From: Betaproteobacteria bacterium
Lineage (GTDB): Bacteria > Pseudomonadota > Gammaproteobacteria > Burkholderiales > Burkholderiaceae_C
Reading direction: 5' to 3'
Assembly: GCA_947453725.1 (NCBI GenBank)
Contig: CANGHH010000008.1
Coordinates: 1 to 64,000, forward strand
DNA: 64,000 nucleotides
Positions 62,924-64,000 of this stretch are shown here, one piece after another. Position 1 is the first letter of the stretch, and each line of letters starts with the position of its first letter. The translations under genes and the position numbers were made by a program. Under the pieces are notes generated by a model, which did not search any database, was not told the DNA's origin, and saw only the letters and a program-made list of their open reading frames with translations.

Positions 62924-64000
62924 ATGACCGTCGTCCACCCTTTTGCGGATACCAGCCTGACCGCGGTGCCTGAGGTTTTGCTCGTCGATGACGACGAGAT
63001 CAACCTGTTGCTGACGGGGCTCGGTCTGCGCGAGCGCGGCTTCAGACTGGTCGACGCCGACAGTGGCGCCGCGGCCCTCGAACTGCTGCGCGACTGGACG
63101 CCCGACATCATCGTGCTCGACGCGCTGATGCCGGGTCTCGACGGCTTCGACACCTGCCGCCGCATCCGTCGCATGCACGGCTATGAAAACGTGCCGGTGC
63201 TGATGCTGACCGGACTGGACGACGATGCCTCGATCACCCGCGCCTACGAGGCCGGTGCCACCGACTTCTTCGTCAAGACCACGCAGTGGAGCCTGCTGGC
63301 GGGCCGGCTGCACTACCTGCTGCGCGCGTCGCGCACACGCATCGAGCTGGAGCGCAGCAAGAGCAAGCTGGCGCGCGCGCAAGACCTCGCGCGGATGGGC
63401 AGCTTCGATTGGTGGCGGGTCGACCGCGGCAACCGGGGCGGGCTGCACACTTCGCCCGAAGCGCTGCGCGTCTTCGGATTCGGTCCGCACGAGGAGGTCT
63501 CGCTGCGCCTGATCCTGCGCATGGTGCCGCACGGCGACCGGCGGGCCTTTCTGCGGCTGCTGCACGGCGCGCTCAGGCAGTCGTCGGTGCTGGCCACCGA
63601 CGTGCCCATCGTGCTGCTCGACGGCCGCCAGCGCATCATCCACGTCGAAGCCGAACCCGAATTCAACGAACAGGGCAACGGTGCGGGCTACACCGGCATC
63701 GTGCAGGACGTGACCGAGCGGCGACAGGCCGAAGACCGCATCCGCCAGCTGGCCAACTTCGACTCGCTGACCGGCCTGCCGAACCGCCGCCAGCTGATCT
63801 GGCGTGCCGAGCGGGCGCTGGAACAGGCGCGCCGCCAGCAGCGCCAGTTCGCGATGTTGCTGATCGACCTGGACCGCTTCAAGCTGATCAACGACACCCT
63901 GGGCCATGGCGCCGGTGACGAGTTGCTGGTCGAAGTCGGCCGCCGGCTGCGCGCCTGCGTGCGCCACAGCGACCAGATCACCGACGCGGCGCCCGATGGC
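62924..64000 (+). CDS. Receiver-PAS-diguanylate cyclase protein (cut by window end)
   Basis: The 359 visible residues include a receiver domain (LLVDDDEINLLL, phosphoacceptor in IIVLDALMPG, Lys in FFVKTTQ), a PAS domain (about 155-265, ending GIVQDVTERRQAEDRI) and the start of a GGDEF domain (LTGLPNRRQL, LIDLDRFKLINDTLGHGAGD). The GGDEF motif itself lies just past the window, so activity cannot be judged. The expected product is c-di-GMP. The Hpt protein upstream is a likely phosphodonor. Confidence 0.9.
   Translation, partial: MTVVHPFADTSLTAVPEVLLVDDDEINLLLTGLGLRERGFRLVDADSGAAALELLRDWTPDIIVLDALMPGLDGFDTCRRIRRMHGYENVPVLMLTGLDDDASITRAYEAGATDFFVKTTQWSLLAGRLHYLLRASRTRIELERSKSKLARAQDLARMGSFDWWRVDRGNRGGLHTSPEALRVFGFGPHEEVSLRLILRMVPHGDRRAFLRLLHGALRQSSVLATDVPIVLLDGRQRIIHVEAEPEFNEQGNGAGYTGIVQDVTERRQAEDRIRQLANFDSLTGLPNRRQLIWRAERALEQARRQQRQFAMLLIDLDRFKLINDTLGHGAGDELLVEVGRRLRACVRHSDQITDAAPDG

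Noticed and set aside
1..64000. tRNA, rRNA or CRISPR array
   Set aside because: I saw no cloverleaf pattern, rRNA segment or regularly spaced repeats; a dedicated search was not possible.

Overview
The window is high-GC DNA, densely packed with genes, from a betaproteobacterium. I infer the order Burkholderiales, near Rubrivivax, Leptothrix or Ideonella. The evidence is the gene orders ppx-dnaG-rpoD, xseB-ispA-dxs-folE2 and hemH-hslR-grpE-dnaK-dnaJ, a flagellar system run by FlhDC and sigma-28, and the protein sequences. I saw no rRNA, tRNA, CRISPR array or prophage.

Region 1 (1-16.5 kb) is mostly housekeeping. The left edge holds the end of an IS1595-type insertion sequence, inserted just upstream of a radical SAM gene. 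Then come, all on the minus strand, the chaperone genes dnaJ, dnaK and grpE, hslR (Hsp15), hemH, a receiver protein, an adenylate cyclase-FHA protein, rpoD, dnaG and ppx. A dienelactone hydrolase, a ZIP metal transporter and a universal stress protein follow. Region 2 (16.6-22.8 kb) has a drug/metabolite-type exporter, a Rieske oxygenase, and the isoprenoid/folate run xseB-ispA-dxs-folE2, which ends at a strong terminator.

Region 3 (23-36 kb) is the first flagellar block: flhDC (master regulator), a membrane-anchored methyltransferase, motAB, cheY, cheZ, flhB, flhA, flhF, a degenerate flhG, fliA (sigma-28) and a soluble chemoreceptor-like protein. Two sigma-28 promoters lie inside the ends of coding regions, where the last three bases of the -10 box are the stop codon of the preceding gene. 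Region 4 (36-43.3 kb, minus strand) is an L-Ara4N lipid A modification cluster (arnT, a single small flippase subunit, arnB, arnC, ArnA split into two genes, arnD), placed between flagellar genes. Region 5 (43.3-55.4 kb) is the second flagellar block: flgN, flgM and flgA on the minus strand, and flgBCDEFGHIJKL on the plus strand.

Region 6 (55.4-64 kb) is a signalling cluster. It contains a degenerate-EAL/HDOD protein, a cytoplasmic kinase with about seven PAS-like modules, a receiver-ANTAR antiterminator, a membrane histidine kinase, an Hpt protein and a receiver-PAS-GGDEF protein cut by the window end.

The observations most worth following are the FlhG-like protein that kept the FlhF-activating DQAxxLR motif but lost its ATPase motifs, the paired sigma-28 promoters built on stop codons, the arn cluster with split ArnA inside flagellar genes, and the kinase/ANTAR pair.
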